A stretch of 48,400 nucleotides of DNA from Cryobacterium melibiosiphilum (GCF_003602235.1 NZ_QZVS01000066.1:1-48400); one strand, 5' to 3'. Positions 1 to 8,440 are shown, numbered from the stretch's first letter. The notes: generated by a model not told the origin, from the sequence alone. Numbers and translations are program-made.

Positions 1-126
1 TGGAACAACCCCCGCCAACCCAAAGCCGGAAAACTCCGCCCCCTGCGCCGACCCGGAAACTCTTAGCGTGTTATTTATTCCGTTTCGTGAGCTGACCCCC
101 CATACCGCATAGGCTAAGTTTGTAGC

Positions 127-176
127 TCCGAACTTGTAACTACGAATTAGGAGTTACGAACTCCGAATTACGAACT
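127..176. repeat. Four-copy 14-bp-periodic repeat upstream of parA (candidate centromere/operator)
   Basis: Four copies of an 8-mer close to TACGAACT start at 127, 141, 155 and 169, exactly 14 bp apart (TCCGAACT, TACGAATT, TACGAACT, TACGAACT). An inverted repeat, GGAGTT-acg-AACTCC at 150-164, is nested in the array. It ends 26 bp before the parA start. Phased short repeats at this place are typical of binding sites for a plasmid partition adaptor protein, which can act both as centromere and as operator. That role is inferred from position and periodicity. Confidence 0.6.
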
Positions 177-202
177 CGGCCCACAATCTGAAAGGTCATC
201 AC

Positions 203-871
203 ATGCGAATAGTCGCAGTAGCTCAGCAGAAGGGCGGGGACGGTAAGTCCACCGTGACAATCAACTTGGCAGCATCCTTGGCCGCATCCGGTTCACGTGT
301 CCTAGTTGTGGACGTTGACCCGCAGCAGTCAAGCGCCTGGTGGTTCGACCACGGCCCCGAATTCGAGTTCGACCTAGCCGCCGATACAGAGGTGGGAAAC
401 CTGGCCCGGCTGCGTGAGCTGCCGTATGACGTGATCCTGGTGGATACGCCCGGTTCGCTGCACGACCTCCCTGTGCTGGATGCCGTTCTCGACGTGGCCG
501 ATTTCGTCATCCTCCCGTGCAAAGCCACGGCATTGTCGATTAAGCCCCTCACGCGAACGCTAAACGAACACGTCATAGCCCGTGGCGTGCCGTATCGGGT
601 CCTGGCGAACCGCGTTAAGCCGCGGAGCATTGATGCAACGGGGGGTTTCAAAGACGCACGTGGCCTGTATGACCTGCTCGACGGCGCGGGATACCTGCAC
701 TTCCGCTCATTCCTGCGCGAGTACCAGGTATATGAAGACGCCACCGGAGAAGGCGTCTCGATCCTCCACTATGGCGGCCGCGACGCGACCAAGGCTCAAG
801 CCGACCTCGCCGCGGTAACAACCGAATTGCTCACGGTTTGGGCGCACGAGACGACAGAGGCGGTTCACTAA
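203..871 (+). CDS. parA: ParA-family partition ATPase
   Basis: Walker-type partition ATPase of 222 residues, expected to move or position plasmid copies on the nucleoid together with an adaptor protein and a DNA site. The deviant Walker A loop lies near residues 10-17 and reads KGGDGKST, with an Asp where the family usually has Val, Ile or Cys. Walker A-prime (VDVDPQQS) is near residues 37-44 and Walker B (VILVDTPG) near 77-84. The length is that of small plasmid ParAs without an N-terminal helix-turn-helix. A purine-rich GAAAGG sits about 9 bases before the ATG. The stop codon overlaps the next start as TAATG, so the two genes are probably translationally coupled. The repeat array upstream fits autoregulation. 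The family is clear; the exact partition type is inferred. Confidence 0.9.
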   Translation: MRIVAVAQQKGGDGKSTVTINLAASLAASGSRVLVVDVDPQQSSAWWFDHGPEFEFDLAADTEVGNLARLRELPYDVILVDTPGSLHDLPVLDAVLDVADFVILPCKATALSIKPLTRTLNEHVIARGVPYRVLANRVKPRSIDATGGFKDARGLYDLLDGAGYLHFRSFLREYQVYEDATGEGVSILHYGGRDATKAQADLAAVTTELLTVWAHETTEAVH

Positions 872-1278
872 TGGCACGTAGGGATCTCGGTTCCATGCTG
901 GGTGGCGACATTGCTGTAGCCGGCCCACCTGCTCCCCAGGTCGAAAAGCCCGCGCCGACCGCACCGACGGCAGACGTAGCGCCAACCGCGGCACGCGTGA
1001 GCGCCCCGGCTGCACAGCCCGAGGCAGAGCCCCAAGACGTTCGCAGCGTCCCGCGCTGGCTCACCTATGAGCGCAAAGAAACCCGCATCCGACCCGACCA
1101 GCTCGAATGGGTCGAAGCGCAGCGCAAGGAACTCAACCAACGCCGACAGGGCGCCGGTGAGCGACTGACAGACAACACCCTCATACGAGTAGCCCTCGAC
1201 CTGCTCAAACAGCACCAGGGAGAGCTGCACGGCGTCACGGAGGACCAGCTGCGCAAATCACTCGGGCTCACCGACTAA
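871..1278 (+). CDS. Small ribbon-helix-helix-like partition partner (ParB-like)
   Basis: Protein of 135 residues whose ATG shares its A with the parA stop (TAATG), so I prefer this start to an in-frame GTG upstream. The N-terminal half (about residues 10-55) is a low-complexity Ala/Pro/Thr linker. The C-terminal half, about residues 62-110, has a strand-helix-helix pattern (short strand KETRIR, helix around DQLEWVEAQRKEL, helix around TDNTLIRVALDLL) as in plasmid ribbon-helix-helix DNA-binding proteins. By position it should be the centromere-binding adaptor for ParA, with the repeat at 127-176 as likely target. There is no HTH or CTPase motif of the chromosomal ParB type, so ParB-like is meant functionally. 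Confidence 0.7.
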   Translation: MARRDLGSMLGGDIAVAGPPAPQVEKPAPTAPTADVAPTAARVSAPAAQPEAEPQDVRSVPRWLTYERKETRIRPDQLEWVEAQRKELNQRRQGAGERLTDNTLIRVALDLLKQHQGELHGVTEDQLRKSLGLTD

Positions 1279-1288
1279 CGGCCCAACC

Positions 1289-1558
1289 ATGATGACCGTC
1301 TACAGCAAGCCGAATTGCGTGCAGTGCACCGCTACCTATCGCGCGCTCGACGGGACGGGTATTGAGTACCAGGTCATAGACCTCACCAGCAGCGCGGCCG
1401 CGTTGGAGTATGTGATGGAAGAACTCGGGTATAGCCAAGCCCCGGTAGTTGTCGTGGACGAACACGACCACTGGTCAGGCTTCCGCCCCGACAAGATCGC
1501 CCAGCACGTGAGTGCTCAAGTGTGGAGTGTGCCCCAGATCACGAGAAGTGTCGCGTGA
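1289..1558 (+). CDS. nrdH: NrdH-like glutaredoxin/redoxin
   Basis: Thioredoxin-fold protein of 89 residues with an N-terminal redox centre CVQC (residues 11-14) in the context YSKPNCVQC, a cis-Pro segment SQAPVVV and the C-terminal WSGFRPDKI signature of NrdH redoxins. NrdH reduces class Ib ribonucleotide reductase. No nrdE, nrdF or nrdI genes are near, so on this replicon it is a stand-alone copy, as often seen beside partition genes on actinobacterial plasmids. The start is ATG 1289 or 1292, which are adjacent, and no clear ribosome-binding site precedes either. The C-terminus runs about 15 residues past the usual end of the family and may be read-on sequence. It begins 10 bp after the RHH gene and may be cotranscribed. 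Confidence 0.85.
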   Translation: MMTVYSKPNCVQCTATYRALDGTGIEYQVIDLTSSAAALEYVMEELGYSQAPVVVVDEHDHWSGFRPDKIAQHVSAQVWSVPQITRSVA

Positions 1559-1594
1559 GCTGGGGGCGACGCGGGATGGAAAATCTCAGACTGG

Positions 1595-1628
1595 ACTTTA
1601 CTCGCGCAAGCGAGGTACTTTACTCGCG
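1595..1628. repeat. Direct repeat ACTTTACTCGCG, two copies 22 bp apart
   Basis: The 12-mer ACTTTACTCGCG occurs at 1595-1606 and again at 1617-1628, a spacing of two helical turns. A weaker relative (GTACTTTTGCAGCGCG) lies near 1785-1800. The spacer carries a small hairpin, CTCGC-gcaa-GCGAG (1601-1614). It could be a protein-binding site or an iteron remnant; no initiator gene is in the window. Confidence 0.4.
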
Positions 1629-1670
1629 GTCCCGGCCTATCCAACCCTGAATAGCTCGAGCGGCACGTGT

Positions 1671-1688
1671 CACCGCCGGCCGGCGGTG
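1671..1688. repeat. 18-bp perfect palindrome (possible terminator stem)
   Basis: CACCGCCGGCCGGCGGTG is a perfect self-complementary 18-mer between nrdH and a degraded resolvase end. It could act as a transcription stop for both flanking directions, but no U-tract follows on either strand, so this is only suggestive. Confidence 0.35.
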
Positions 1689-1693
1689 CTGCG

Positions 1694-1860
1694 CTAAATG
1701 GCCCGGTAAACCGTGGCCCGGCCGACCGTGAGTAGTTCCGCGAATTCACTGATCGAGCGAGTACCGGACACGGCAATTCCACCAGGTACTTTTGCAGCGC
1801 GGGGGAGAGCTTGGGCTGAACCACCTGGCGGCCGAGTTTGCCGACGCTGTGTCGCAGAGG
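1694..1860 (-). pseudogene. Remnant of a serine resolvase C-terminus
   Basis: On the minus strand, a frame ending at TAG (1694-1696) reads GTRSISEFAELLTVGRATVY and then RAI before the stop. This is the classic C-terminal helix-turn-helix of Tn3-type resolvases and invertases. Upstream, in another frame at about 1775-1860, the segment KLGRQVVQPKLSP resembles the linker that normally precedes that HTH. No catalytic domain is found. I read it as the frameshifted tail of a deleted recombinase, a scar of an earlier mobile element. It differs from the intact resolvase at 44356-44916. Confidence 0.55.
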
Positions 1861-1964
1861 AACGGCGGATTCAAGTGGTCGTCGCAACGATTGGTTGAAT
1901 TCGCCAAACGCTTGCGGAACGCTTCTGCGGCTGTGCCAATTCGGCGCTGTTCCGCTACGACTCG

Positions 1965-2699
1965 CTACTCCTTAGAACGCGTCCACGGACTCACGCTTAC
2001 CAGCTGGACGTTGACGACGCTGGGGCCAGCGAGGAGAGTACCCGCAGCGTCCTGGTGGAGAATACTGTCGGACGAATCGACGCCGTTGAATTGTTGGACG
2101 CCGACTCGCCCAGAGTTTGTGGTGGAGAAGACGACCGGTTGTTCAGCGCCTGCATACAGGTAGGCGTTGAACCCGCCGGTTTCGGGCAGCGCCGGGAGCT
2201 CCGAAATGGGTGACACCGTGATAGACCAATCACCCGCACCTGGCCCGACCCTGATCGACGCCGCGGGATCACTCAGGGGATCCACGCCATAAGCCACGCT
2301 GGCGGAATCGCCCGGAAAATCGGCCCAGCCCTGAGACTGTCGGGTGCCGTCCTCGCCAATGATCTGAGCGCCGGAGCGCTCGTTGTCCCAGTGGTTAGGA
2401 CCCCAAGAGATGGTGTAAAAACCAGACTTCGCGTCGTCAGGCAGGAGGACGTCACCGGCACCATTGCCGCTGGCGGTGAATGCCTTAAAGGCGCCAAAGG
2501 TTTCATCTGCCCAGGCCTGCGCAAATTCTCGCGAACTGGGTTCGTCTGTTTGGACAGGATCCGAAGAGGCTGAGGATTCGACAGGATCTGGAGAGGCTGA
2601 GGCTGATGAATCGGGTTCGATCGGCTGGTTCGCTTGGCACCCAGACAAAGCCACCATCGCTGCGGCTGCCAATGCAAGTGTGATCGGCATGCGTTTCAT
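1965..2699 (-). CDS. Putative secreted lipoprotein of unknown function
   Basis: Protein of 244 residues. The N-terminus has a positively charged start (MKRM), a hydrophobic Ala/Leu stretch and a lipobox LSGC with the lipidated Cys near residue 21, followed by a Ser/Pro/Asp-rich linker to about residue 55. It should be an extracellular membrane-anchored lipoprotein. The remaining domain (about residues 60-244) is Gly/Ser/Trp-containing and matches no family I recognise. The ATG at 2699 is preceded by AGGGGGA at good spacing, and the upstream extension of the frame is not signal-peptide-like, so this start is well supported. It stands alone between decayed DNA on both sides. Confidence 0.75.
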   Translation of the reverse strand: MKRMPITLALAAAAMVALSGCQANQPIEPDSSASASPDPVESSASSDPVQTDEPSSREFAQAWADETFGAFKAFTASGNGAGDVLLPDDAKSGFYTISWGPNHWDNERSGAQIIGEDGTRQSQGWADFPGDSASVAYGVDPLSDPAASIRVGPGAGDWSITVSPISELPALPETGGFNAYLYAGAEQPVVFSTTNSGRVGVQQFNGVDSSDSILHQDAAGTLLAGPSVVNVQLVSVSPWTRSKE

Positions 2700-3600
2700 A
2701 GAATCCCCCTGGGGTACTTTCCTGCGCTCACCAACTTTGAGGTGGCGCCACCGGGGCTGCAAGATCGCAACCCCAGCGCTGAACCGAGCTTTTCACTGCA
2801 CAAGTCCCAGGCAAAATTCGACAGCTGGCGTGGTGTGTGCACGGGGTGACGGCAGGTCTTGGCGAGGACTTGAGATTCTCAGCACCGCGCAAACCTACGC
2901 GACGATGCGCCAGCCATTGTGTCGTTGATGCCAAAATCATCCAGTTCATCCGCGCGGCCGTGTACAGCTCAAAGGAATTTAGGCGGTCCCGGACTCTGTT
3001 GAATTTCAGTCCTGTGATCGTTCCGTAAGCGGAACCCCTTGCGGGACGTTTCCTGTCGACTATGAGCGGGCAGTTGGTGGCCATCGCGGGCGTTTATATC
3101 GGCCGCCCACGCCCTGCCCGCTGACGGCCAAACGAAACGCACCCTTCAGCCGGCGGCTGCCCGCCGAATTCCGGGTCTGCGCCTGTCTCACTCGGTATCG
3201 GGTGCCGACTCGTCGGGGTTGCCGGTCCGCCGTCGGACCGATGCCAGCAATCGTCCCACATTTGCCCCAAGTGACCTGTGGCGGCAAGGAACAGCGCCAG
3301 ATCCGGACGGGGGAGTTCAAAGGGATCCGCGTTCCCACAAGGATACAAACAGGGCGGGGAATCGGCCCGAGTAAACGTATCGGCCGGCGTCCAATTCGGG
3401 AACGAACTCCGACGAAGTGCCTGCCCACTGACGGCCATCGAATGTTGGCCGTATATGGGCTCGCCCGTGGCCGGGTATGAGCCGTTCTTCATGGCCGCTA
3501 ACAATCGTTCACCACGCCGAGGTTCTCAGCCTCAAAGGCGCCAGCTATCGACTCAAAAGCCACCAGCCTGTCGCTGATACGGCATAGTAGAAACACAGAT
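2700..3600. other. About 900 bp without a convincing gene; contains hairpin-forming repeats
   Basis: Open frames here are short and overlap in several directions, with no conserved motif and no good ribosome-binding site. The longest minus frame (3094-3504) reads as unstructured Pro/Arg/Gly-rich sequence. Two structured spots stand out. One is a 9-bp inverted repeat, AGCGGGCAG (3065-3073) with CTGCCCGCT (3114-3122), enclosing further GC-rich pairing. The other is a hairpin, ACGGCCA (3431-3437) with TGGCCGT (3446-3452). The sequence around CTGCCCRCTGACGGCCA occurs at both places (about 3114 and 3421). It may be relict mobile-element or replicon DNA. Confidence 0.4.
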
Positions 3601-3601
3601 A

Positions 3602-3666
3602 GTGGTCCTGTTTTCAGACGGGGCGGTTTCAAGTGGCACTATTGGCCCTGTTTTGGCCCGACGTTA
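3602..3666. mobile_element. Probable IS-end scrap with repeated CCTGTTTT motif
   Basis: GGTCCTGTTTT (3604-3614) and GGCCCTGTTTT (3644-3654) are direct repeats 40 bp apart in a GC-mixed stretch that abuts the abrupt end of the HNH fragment. Internal repeats near the termini are typical of IS21-family elements, and the position exactly where a neighbouring gene stops suggests an insertion or deletion scar. No transposase is left nearby and the family assignment is tentative. The sequence is not the same as the ends of the intact IS21-type element at 41776-44310. Confidence 0.35.
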
Positions 3667-3843
3667 ACACTTCGCCCGGAACGGACGAGACTCCCCCATC
3701 CGTTTGCCGATCTGATTGAGCGAGCCCGCGACACTCTCGACAGGGTCGTCCTCGAGCCCGATCTTGCTGAGCCAATCGCCGAATACGTGCTCACGGGTCA
3801 GGGCACCTGTGTTGCCGCAGAAAGCGCAGGCACGTCCGCCGGT
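3664..3843 (-). pseudogene. Truncated HNH-type nuclease (N-terminal fragment)
   Basis: The 59-codon frame starts at ATG 3843, with a GGAG 8 to 11 bases upstream. It carries a zinc-knuckle pair CAFC (residues 7-10) followed by TREHVFGDWL, the first HNH histidine block of a family in which further Cys residues and the last H/N normally lie 40-60 residues downstream. The frame stops soon after PFRAKC, where an IS-end-like sequence begins, so those catalytic parts are missing. It lies 139 bp downstream of the OLD nuclease gene in the same direction and may once have been its partner. I regard it as inactive. Confidence 0.6.
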
Positions 3844-3982
3844 CATTCCGAGGACTCCGAAGTATTCTGTGACACCAGACGCGAGCGGGACGACGAGCCG
3901 TGCCCGCGAGACGCCGCCGAACCGTGCGATCGCTCCAACCGCTGAGCACTGTCGGCAGCTCGCGGGCTCCCGAGATGAAGAA

Positions 3983-5959
3983 TCATCCCTGACGAAAGTC
4001 CGCGATCGCTTGAATTGCGATACGGAGAGTATTGGGCAAGTCACCGAGATCGGCGTCTAAGACGGCCGTGCGATAGGTAAGGAGGTCTTTGCGTCGAAGA
4101 GCGCCACCGTTGGCCGTGAGCGCAGTCTGAAAGCTTCCCCACCCGGCAAGCTCATGTTCAATGTCGTCTTCCCAGACGATGTAGCCGTCAGCCACGACAC
4201 TCGGAGCTTTGAACACATACGGCGTAGTGCCGTTCCTCGCGGGCGAGGCTCTGAGCCAGGACGTGACACCTTCGGTGGCCTTTTGATGGCTTGCGTGGGC
4301 ACCGGCCTGCTTGATGGGATCGTTCGGGTATTTTCGGGCAGCCCCGAGTGCGTCACCGTCCGCGACGACATAGGCGGGAATCTCGAGCGCTGCGAACATA
4401 GCGTAGGGAATGCGGAGACCGCTTTTACCAGCCATATCGAGCACTGAGATTCCCCTCGAATCCAGTGACAGCCCCAGCTTTTCTGCGAGCGCCTCAATTA
4501 CTGATTTGTCGGTATCTCCTTCGACGAGAACGACTGCGTCTCCAAAGAAACCTTCGGAGAACGACGTCGGAAGGCGCTTCTCAACGATCTTTGCGACTTG
4601 GTCCACGCTTCCGCTGATTGCCGTGGCGACCTCAAGGGCTGTGGTGTTTGCCACGGTCGACTTCCCAGCTACCAACGCAAGTCGACGGAGAGAGGCAAAC
4701 TGCTCCGGCCGCACGAAGTAGGGGCTGTGGGTGGCGATCAGAACTTGAGCTTCCGGCTGGCTGCTGAGCTCAGTCAAGATTCGCGCGAACGTTCGCGCTC
4801 TGATGGGATGTTGATAGATTTCGGGTTCTTCGATGCAGATAATCAGAGCGGGCAGGCCTGCAAGTTCGTTGGTGAGCCGCGCAGCAGTTTCATCTTCGCT
4901 CTCACCATCGAGTGGTTTAAGTGTGCCTACTGCATGCGCCGCGTCAGGTACCAAGGACTGGAACATGGCGATCATGACCGCTCGCTGTACGCCGTGTCCC
5001 TGTCGAGATACGTCATTGACGATCCCGTCGACGACTACGTTTGTGGACACCGTGGCGTCGTTCTTCGGGTTCCATTCCGGGACAGTCGGTTTGAACTCGA
5101 CTCGCGCATTCGGAATGAAACTGGAAAGCCGGGAATTGATCCGATCGGCCTGCAGCGCGGTCGCCGTTTCCACGCTTTCGCGGACAACTCGATTCAGCTC
5201 GCCGACCTCATCCGCGTAACGTACGAGCCAGTCCGCCCGGGCCACGGCTCCCGCCGTCGACATCAGAGTCCCGATTAATTCACTTAGGGCAGAGTCCTTC
5301 GATAGCCCGCCGACATCCTGGGCGATCGACGTAGATGCAGGAACCAGCACCAGTCGGACACAGTCACGGATGACGTTTGGGCCGTTGATGCCGAACATGT
5401 GGTTGGCATCTGCAGAATCGACCGCTATCAGCCGAGAGGTGTTTTCCGAGCGCCCTTCCCATGCCGCGAGCTGACCCACAACATCTTCCTTGGAAGGAGA
5501 TTTGCCGAGATCCGGTAGCTCCGATAAATCGACACGAAGCTCGACATACTTCTTGCGAAAATCACCGACCAGTTTCATCGCCCGCAGCTCCGCGAATCCT
5601 GGTCCCTGAAGAGCGTTTCCGACTACCTTCGTCTTCGCCTCGCCCGGTATCCAAGATCGACTGAACACTGCGGCGTTTCCGCGGCCATATTCCCCGAGCC
5701 GCTCGCGATCGCGCAGGGTGAGTCCTCCGAAAGTCACCGTGACCTCAACGACTGTCCCCGCGTCGAGCGGGTTCCCCTCTTTGTGATCGCATACGTCCGA
5801 GAGATCGAGCTCGTGCCCACGGAAGAACCAGTCGAGTGCGTACAGGATCGATGACTTGCCCGAACCGTTGGCACCGACGAGGGCCGTATAGGAGTCAATT
5901 GATAGATCTATCTTCTTCAAACTCCGATAGTTCCGGACAGACACATGTGTGATCTTCAT
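3983..5959 (-). CDS. OLD-family ATP-dependent nuclease (AAA/ABC ATPase plus TOPRIM)
   Basis: Protein of 658 residues counted from ATG 5959, which has GGGGGAAG just upstream; the frame continues about 23 codons further up without motifs. The N-terminal half is an SMC/ABC-like ATPase: Walker A GANGSGKSS (29-37), a central helical insertion, Walker B LIICIEEPE (about 373-381) and H-loop ATHSP (409-413). The C-terminal part is a TOPRIM domain with Glu480 in LVEGDTDK and Asp534/Asp536 in VVADGDALG. This is the architecture of OLD nucleases and of GajA, the nicking ATPase of Gabija phage defence. No UvrD-like GajB helicase is adjacent; the only neighbour in the same direction is an HNH fragment. 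Role as a defence nuclease is likely; the exact system is unresolved. Confidence 0.85.
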   Translation of the reverse strand: MKITHVSVRNYRSLKKIDLSIDSYTALVGANGSGKSSILYALDWFFRGHELDLSDVCDHKEGNPLDAGTVVEVTVTFGGLTLRDRERLGEYGRGNAAVFSRSWIPGEAKTKVVGNALQGPGFAELRAMKLVGDFRKKYVELRVDLSELPDLGKSPSKEDVVGQLAAWEGRSENTSRLIAVDSADANHMFGINGPNVIRDCVRLVLVPASTSIAQDVGGLSKDSALSELIGTLMSTAGAVARADWLVRYADEVGELNRVVRESVETATALQADRINSRLSSFIPNARVEFKPTVPEWNPKNDATVSTNVVVDGIVNDVSRQGHGVQRAVMIAMFQSLVPDAAHAVGTLKPLDGESEDETAARLTNELAGLPALIICIEEPEIYQHPIRARTFARILTELSSQPEAQVLIATHSPYFVRPEQFASLRRLALVAGKSTVANTTALEVATAISGSVDQVAKIVEKRLPTSFSEGFFGDAVVLVEGDTDKSVIEALAEKLGLSLDSRGISVLDMAGKSGLRIPYAMFAALEIPAYVVADGDALGAARKYPNDPIKQAGAHASHQKATEGVTSWLRASPARNGTTPYVFKAPSVVADGYIVWEDDIEHELAGWGSFQTALTANGGALRRKDLLTYRTAVLDADLGDLPNTLRIAIQAIADFRQG

Positions 5960-6142
5960 TCTTCCCCCAAAGCTAACGACTTGCCTGAGTATGACAGGGC
6001 GTGGACGCGAGCGCCCTCCAGCTGTCATCCGCTTCGAAAATCATCCCGACCGATGGAACGCATAGTGGTGACGATTTCGCAGATCGCCGCCGAGAGTATC
6101 CGATCGCATGCGAAGGTGACGGTCACCGAAGGCAGTCGAGGG

Positions 6143-6859
6143 TCAGAGGCCCGCAGCTTGAAGAGGCACAGGCAGGAGAACTCGCTCACGCCAAACGACA
6201 GAACTCATCATCTCGTTCACCGGCTTGATCGGCTCGATCAAACGCACCCGGCAGCACCCGAGGAACCCATCGTTCACTGCACCGTCAACGCTGACGCTAA
6301 TCACCGCGTCGATCCCGTCTACCGCGAAAGACACGAGACCCGACTCCGTGAGGGCATCGATTGACTGCAGCGGCGCACGCAATCCGACACCCGATTGCTT
6401 CACCACTGCCTCCTTACGGCTCCACAACCAAGCCAGGTCGCCGAGACGCCTGAAGCGTTCGCGCAGCGCAAGTTCCGCGGGTGCCGCGATGCGTTCGAAG
6501 AGTGCGTCGTCGAAGGACACACGCGATTGCACATCAACACCAATCGGAACGGACGCGACGGCACAGACGCACGCCCGAGCGTCATGCGAGAGGTTGAACT
6601 CGAAGCCGGCGGCACCAACAAAACGTGGCTTGCCGTTCGCGGCGCGCTCGACGTGCGGCATCGGCCCTGCCCCGTGCCGCTCCTGCCAGAGCCACTGCAG
6701 CAGAGCGAACGTCAAGGCGCTCGCGTGCCGGTCGTGCTCGACGTAATACGCGTCGCAGCGCTCGCGCCGGTCTGCGGGCAGTCCGGCGCGCAGGCGCAGG
6801 AAGGTGGCGGCGTCGATGAGATCTGTGCGCGCAACCACAAGTTCGACGGGCATCACCAT
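6143..6859 (-). CDS. Sfp-type 4'-phosphopantetheinyl transferase
   Basis: Protein of 238 residues that should transfer phosphopantetheine from CoA to the carrier-protein serines of this cluster (five T domains in the large synthetase plus two free ACPs). Family motifs are present: NGKPRF (75-80), FNLSHD (88-93), GVDV with the Mg-binding Asp109 (107-110) and WSRKEAVVK (146-154) with Glu150. The start is taken at ATG 6859 (MVMPVEL), where the first beta-strand of the family begins; the frame is open further upstream but there overlaps the KS gene in another frame. It is the last gene of the operon, 73 bp after the FabF-like KS, so activation of the carrier proteins is encoded within the cluster. 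Confidence 0.9.
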   Translation of the reverse strand: MVMPVELVVARTDLIDAATFLRLRAGLPADRRERCDAYYVEHDRHASALTFALLQWLWQERHGAGPMPHVERAANGKPRFVGAAGFEFNLSHDARACVCAVASVPIGVDVQSRVSFDDALFERIAAPAELALRERFRRLGDLAWLWSRKEAVVKQSGVGLRAPLQSIDALTESGLVSFAVDGIDAVISVSVDGAVNDGFLGCCRVRLIEPIKPVNEMMSSVVWRERVLLPVPLQAAGL

Positions 6860-6932
6860 ACTGAACCCCGACGAAGCAACGACCGTCGTCGCCGCACCGT
6901 GCGGCGCGTCTTCGAACGGACGGAACACCGCC

Positions 6933-8168
6933 TCAGGCCCCAGCTCTGTCGATGACGAGCGCCACGTTGTGGCCGCCGAATCCGAGCGAGAGCGATACCG
7001 CCCGGGTGATCGCCGCCTGTCGCACCGAACCACGGACGACGTCAACGCGCATCCCCTCGCTGAGTTCGATCGTGCCCGCGGTCGCCGGTACCGCACCGGC
7101 CGTGAGAGCGAGCGTGCAGGCAATCACTTCGGTCACACCAGCGGCACCGAGCAGGTGACCGGTCATCGATTTCGTCGAGGTCACGAGCGTCTCTTCGCCG
7201 AGCACTCGTTCGATGACTGCGGCCTCGATCCGGTCGTTCAAAATGGTTCCGGTTCCATGCGCGTTGACGTGCAGGGGCGCGTCACCAGTGGGCCCATTCG
7301 CGGCATCGGCTTCGGCGAGCGAATCGGTAATAGCTCGGGCGATCGCCTCACCGTTTTCGGCAGGCGCGGTGATATGCGAAGCATCACTGGTAATGCCGTA
7401 ACCACTGACGATGCCGTAGATGCGGGCACCGCGAGCCCGAGCGTGCGACTCACGTTCGAGCACGATGGCCGCCCCACCCTCCCCCATGACGAAGCCGCTG
7501 CGCTCTCTGTCGAACGGAATGCTTGCGCGATCAGGATCGCTGGAGGTGCTCAGCGCCCTGAGGGACTGAAATCCGGACATCATCAGCCGCTGAGTGACGG
7601 CTTCAGCGCCGCCGCAGACCACCGCGTCTGCGTACCCGTGGCGGATGGCGCGCAGGCCGGCGCCGATACTCACAGCACTTGACGCGCAGGCGGCGTTGTG
7701 CGACACTGAGGCACCTCGAGCGCCGACGTCGATCGAGACGAGCCCGGCGATCATATTCGGGATCCACTTCGGTATGAGCATAGGCGACACCTTGCGTGGG
7801 CCACGATCCCGGAGCACGTCGTATTCACCAAGCGCCGTCTCGACGCCGCCGAGCCCGCTACACATGTTGACGCCGAGCCGGTAGGGATCGATCTCGCCGG
7901 CAAGGCCAGCCTGCGCGAAGGCCTCGCGAGCCGCAATCATGCCGAAGACGCTGTGCGGATCGAGGCGGCGGAGCTCTTGTGGCGCGAAGTGTTCCTCCAC
8001 GGCGAGACCGCACACTGGGGCGTAGACCTTTACGGACATGCCTTCGGTGTCGAAGTGGTCGATCGGCACAATGCCGTGCCGTCCGGCGAAGAGGCTCGCC
8101 TCGAATTGGGCGAGTGTGGTGCCGATCGGGCTGACGACGCCCATACCGGTGATGACTACGCGTTCCAT
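6933..8168 (-). CDS. FabF-like beta-ketoacyl-ACP synthase
   Basis: Stand-alone condensing enzyme of 411 residues (thiolase fold) with the Cys-His-His triad at Cys161 (NAACASSA), His304 (NAHGTGTILND) and His338 (KSMTGHLLGAAG), so it should elongate acyl-ACP with malonyl-ACP. It resembles type II KS proteins rather than modular KS domains. The start chosen is ATG 8168 (MERVVITGMG), the normal start of the family; a GTG at 8189 overlaps the preceding ACP stop (TAGTG) and would add seven residues. Neither has a strong ribosome-binding site, so coupling to the ACP is likely. With the adjacent ACP and PPTase it forms a compact acyl-chain set, perhaps making the starter chain for the first C domain (inference). 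Confidence 0.85.
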   Translation of the reverse strand: MERVVITGMGVVSPIGTTLAQFEASLFAGRHGIVPIDHFDTEGMSVKVYAPVCGLAVEEHFAPQELRRLDPHSVFGMIAAREAFAQAGLAGEIDPYRLGVNMCSGLGGVETALGEYDVLRDRGPRKVSPMLIPKWIPNMIAGLVSIDVGARGASVSHNAACASSAVSIGAGLRAIRHGYADAVVCGGAEAVTQRLMMSGFQSLRALSTSSDPDRASIPFDRERSGFVMGEGGAAIVLERESHARARGARIYGIVSGYGITSDASHITAPAENGEAIARAITDSLAEADAANGPTGDAPLHVNAHGTGTILNDRIEAAVIERVLGEETLVTSTKSMTGHLLGAAGVTEVIACTLALTAGAVPATAGTIELSEGMRVDVVRGSVRQAAITRAVSLSLGFGGHNVALVIDRAGA

Positions 8169-8188
8169 GGTGTGCAGAGAGGGGAACA

Positions 8189-8425
8189 CTATGCAGACAC
8201 GGCGTCGGCGGCGTCTTGCACCGCGTCGAAGAGGTCCTGGACGGTCCGGACTTCTCCGGTCACCTCAACGTCGCCGCCACCAGTCCGGTCCTCGAGCTTC
8301 ATGAGGAACTCGAAGATGCCGACTGAATCGACGCCGATCTGCGCGAGACCGTCCGTCATGCTGATCTGGGCGGCCGGCTTCGAGGTGAATTCAGCTATTG
8401 CCTCGGTGAATTCCGCTGCATTCAT
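8189..8425 (-). CDS. Acyl carrier protein (ACP)
   Basis: Small acidic carrier protein of 78 residues with the phosphopantetheine motif GVDSVGIFE, modified Ser34. A strong AAGGAG ribosome-binding site lies 7 to 12 bases before ATG 8425. It is followed by the FabF-like KS with a one-base overlap option and preceded by a 114-bp gap, unusually long for this operon, that contains a 17-bp tandem repeat. It is the second free ACP of the cluster and differs clearly from the one at 16849-17178 (GISSVQA motif), so the two probably serve different condensing enzymes. Confidence 0.88.
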   Translation of the reverse strand: MNAAEFTEAIAEFTSKPAAQISMTDGLAQIGVDSVGIFEFLMKLEDRTGGGDVEVTGEVRTVQDLFDAVQDAADAVSA

Positions 8426-8440
8426 GATGGACTCCTTGGT

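Noticed and set aside
3094..3504. Minus-strand frame of 136 codons in the gene-poor region
   Set aside because: No ribosome-binding site, no recognisable motif, Pro/Arg/Gly-rich and overlapped by equally long frames on both strands.
3983..5959. Full Gabija system
   Set aside because: The ATPase/TOPRIM gene fits GajA, but no UvrD-like helicase (GajB) is adjacent.
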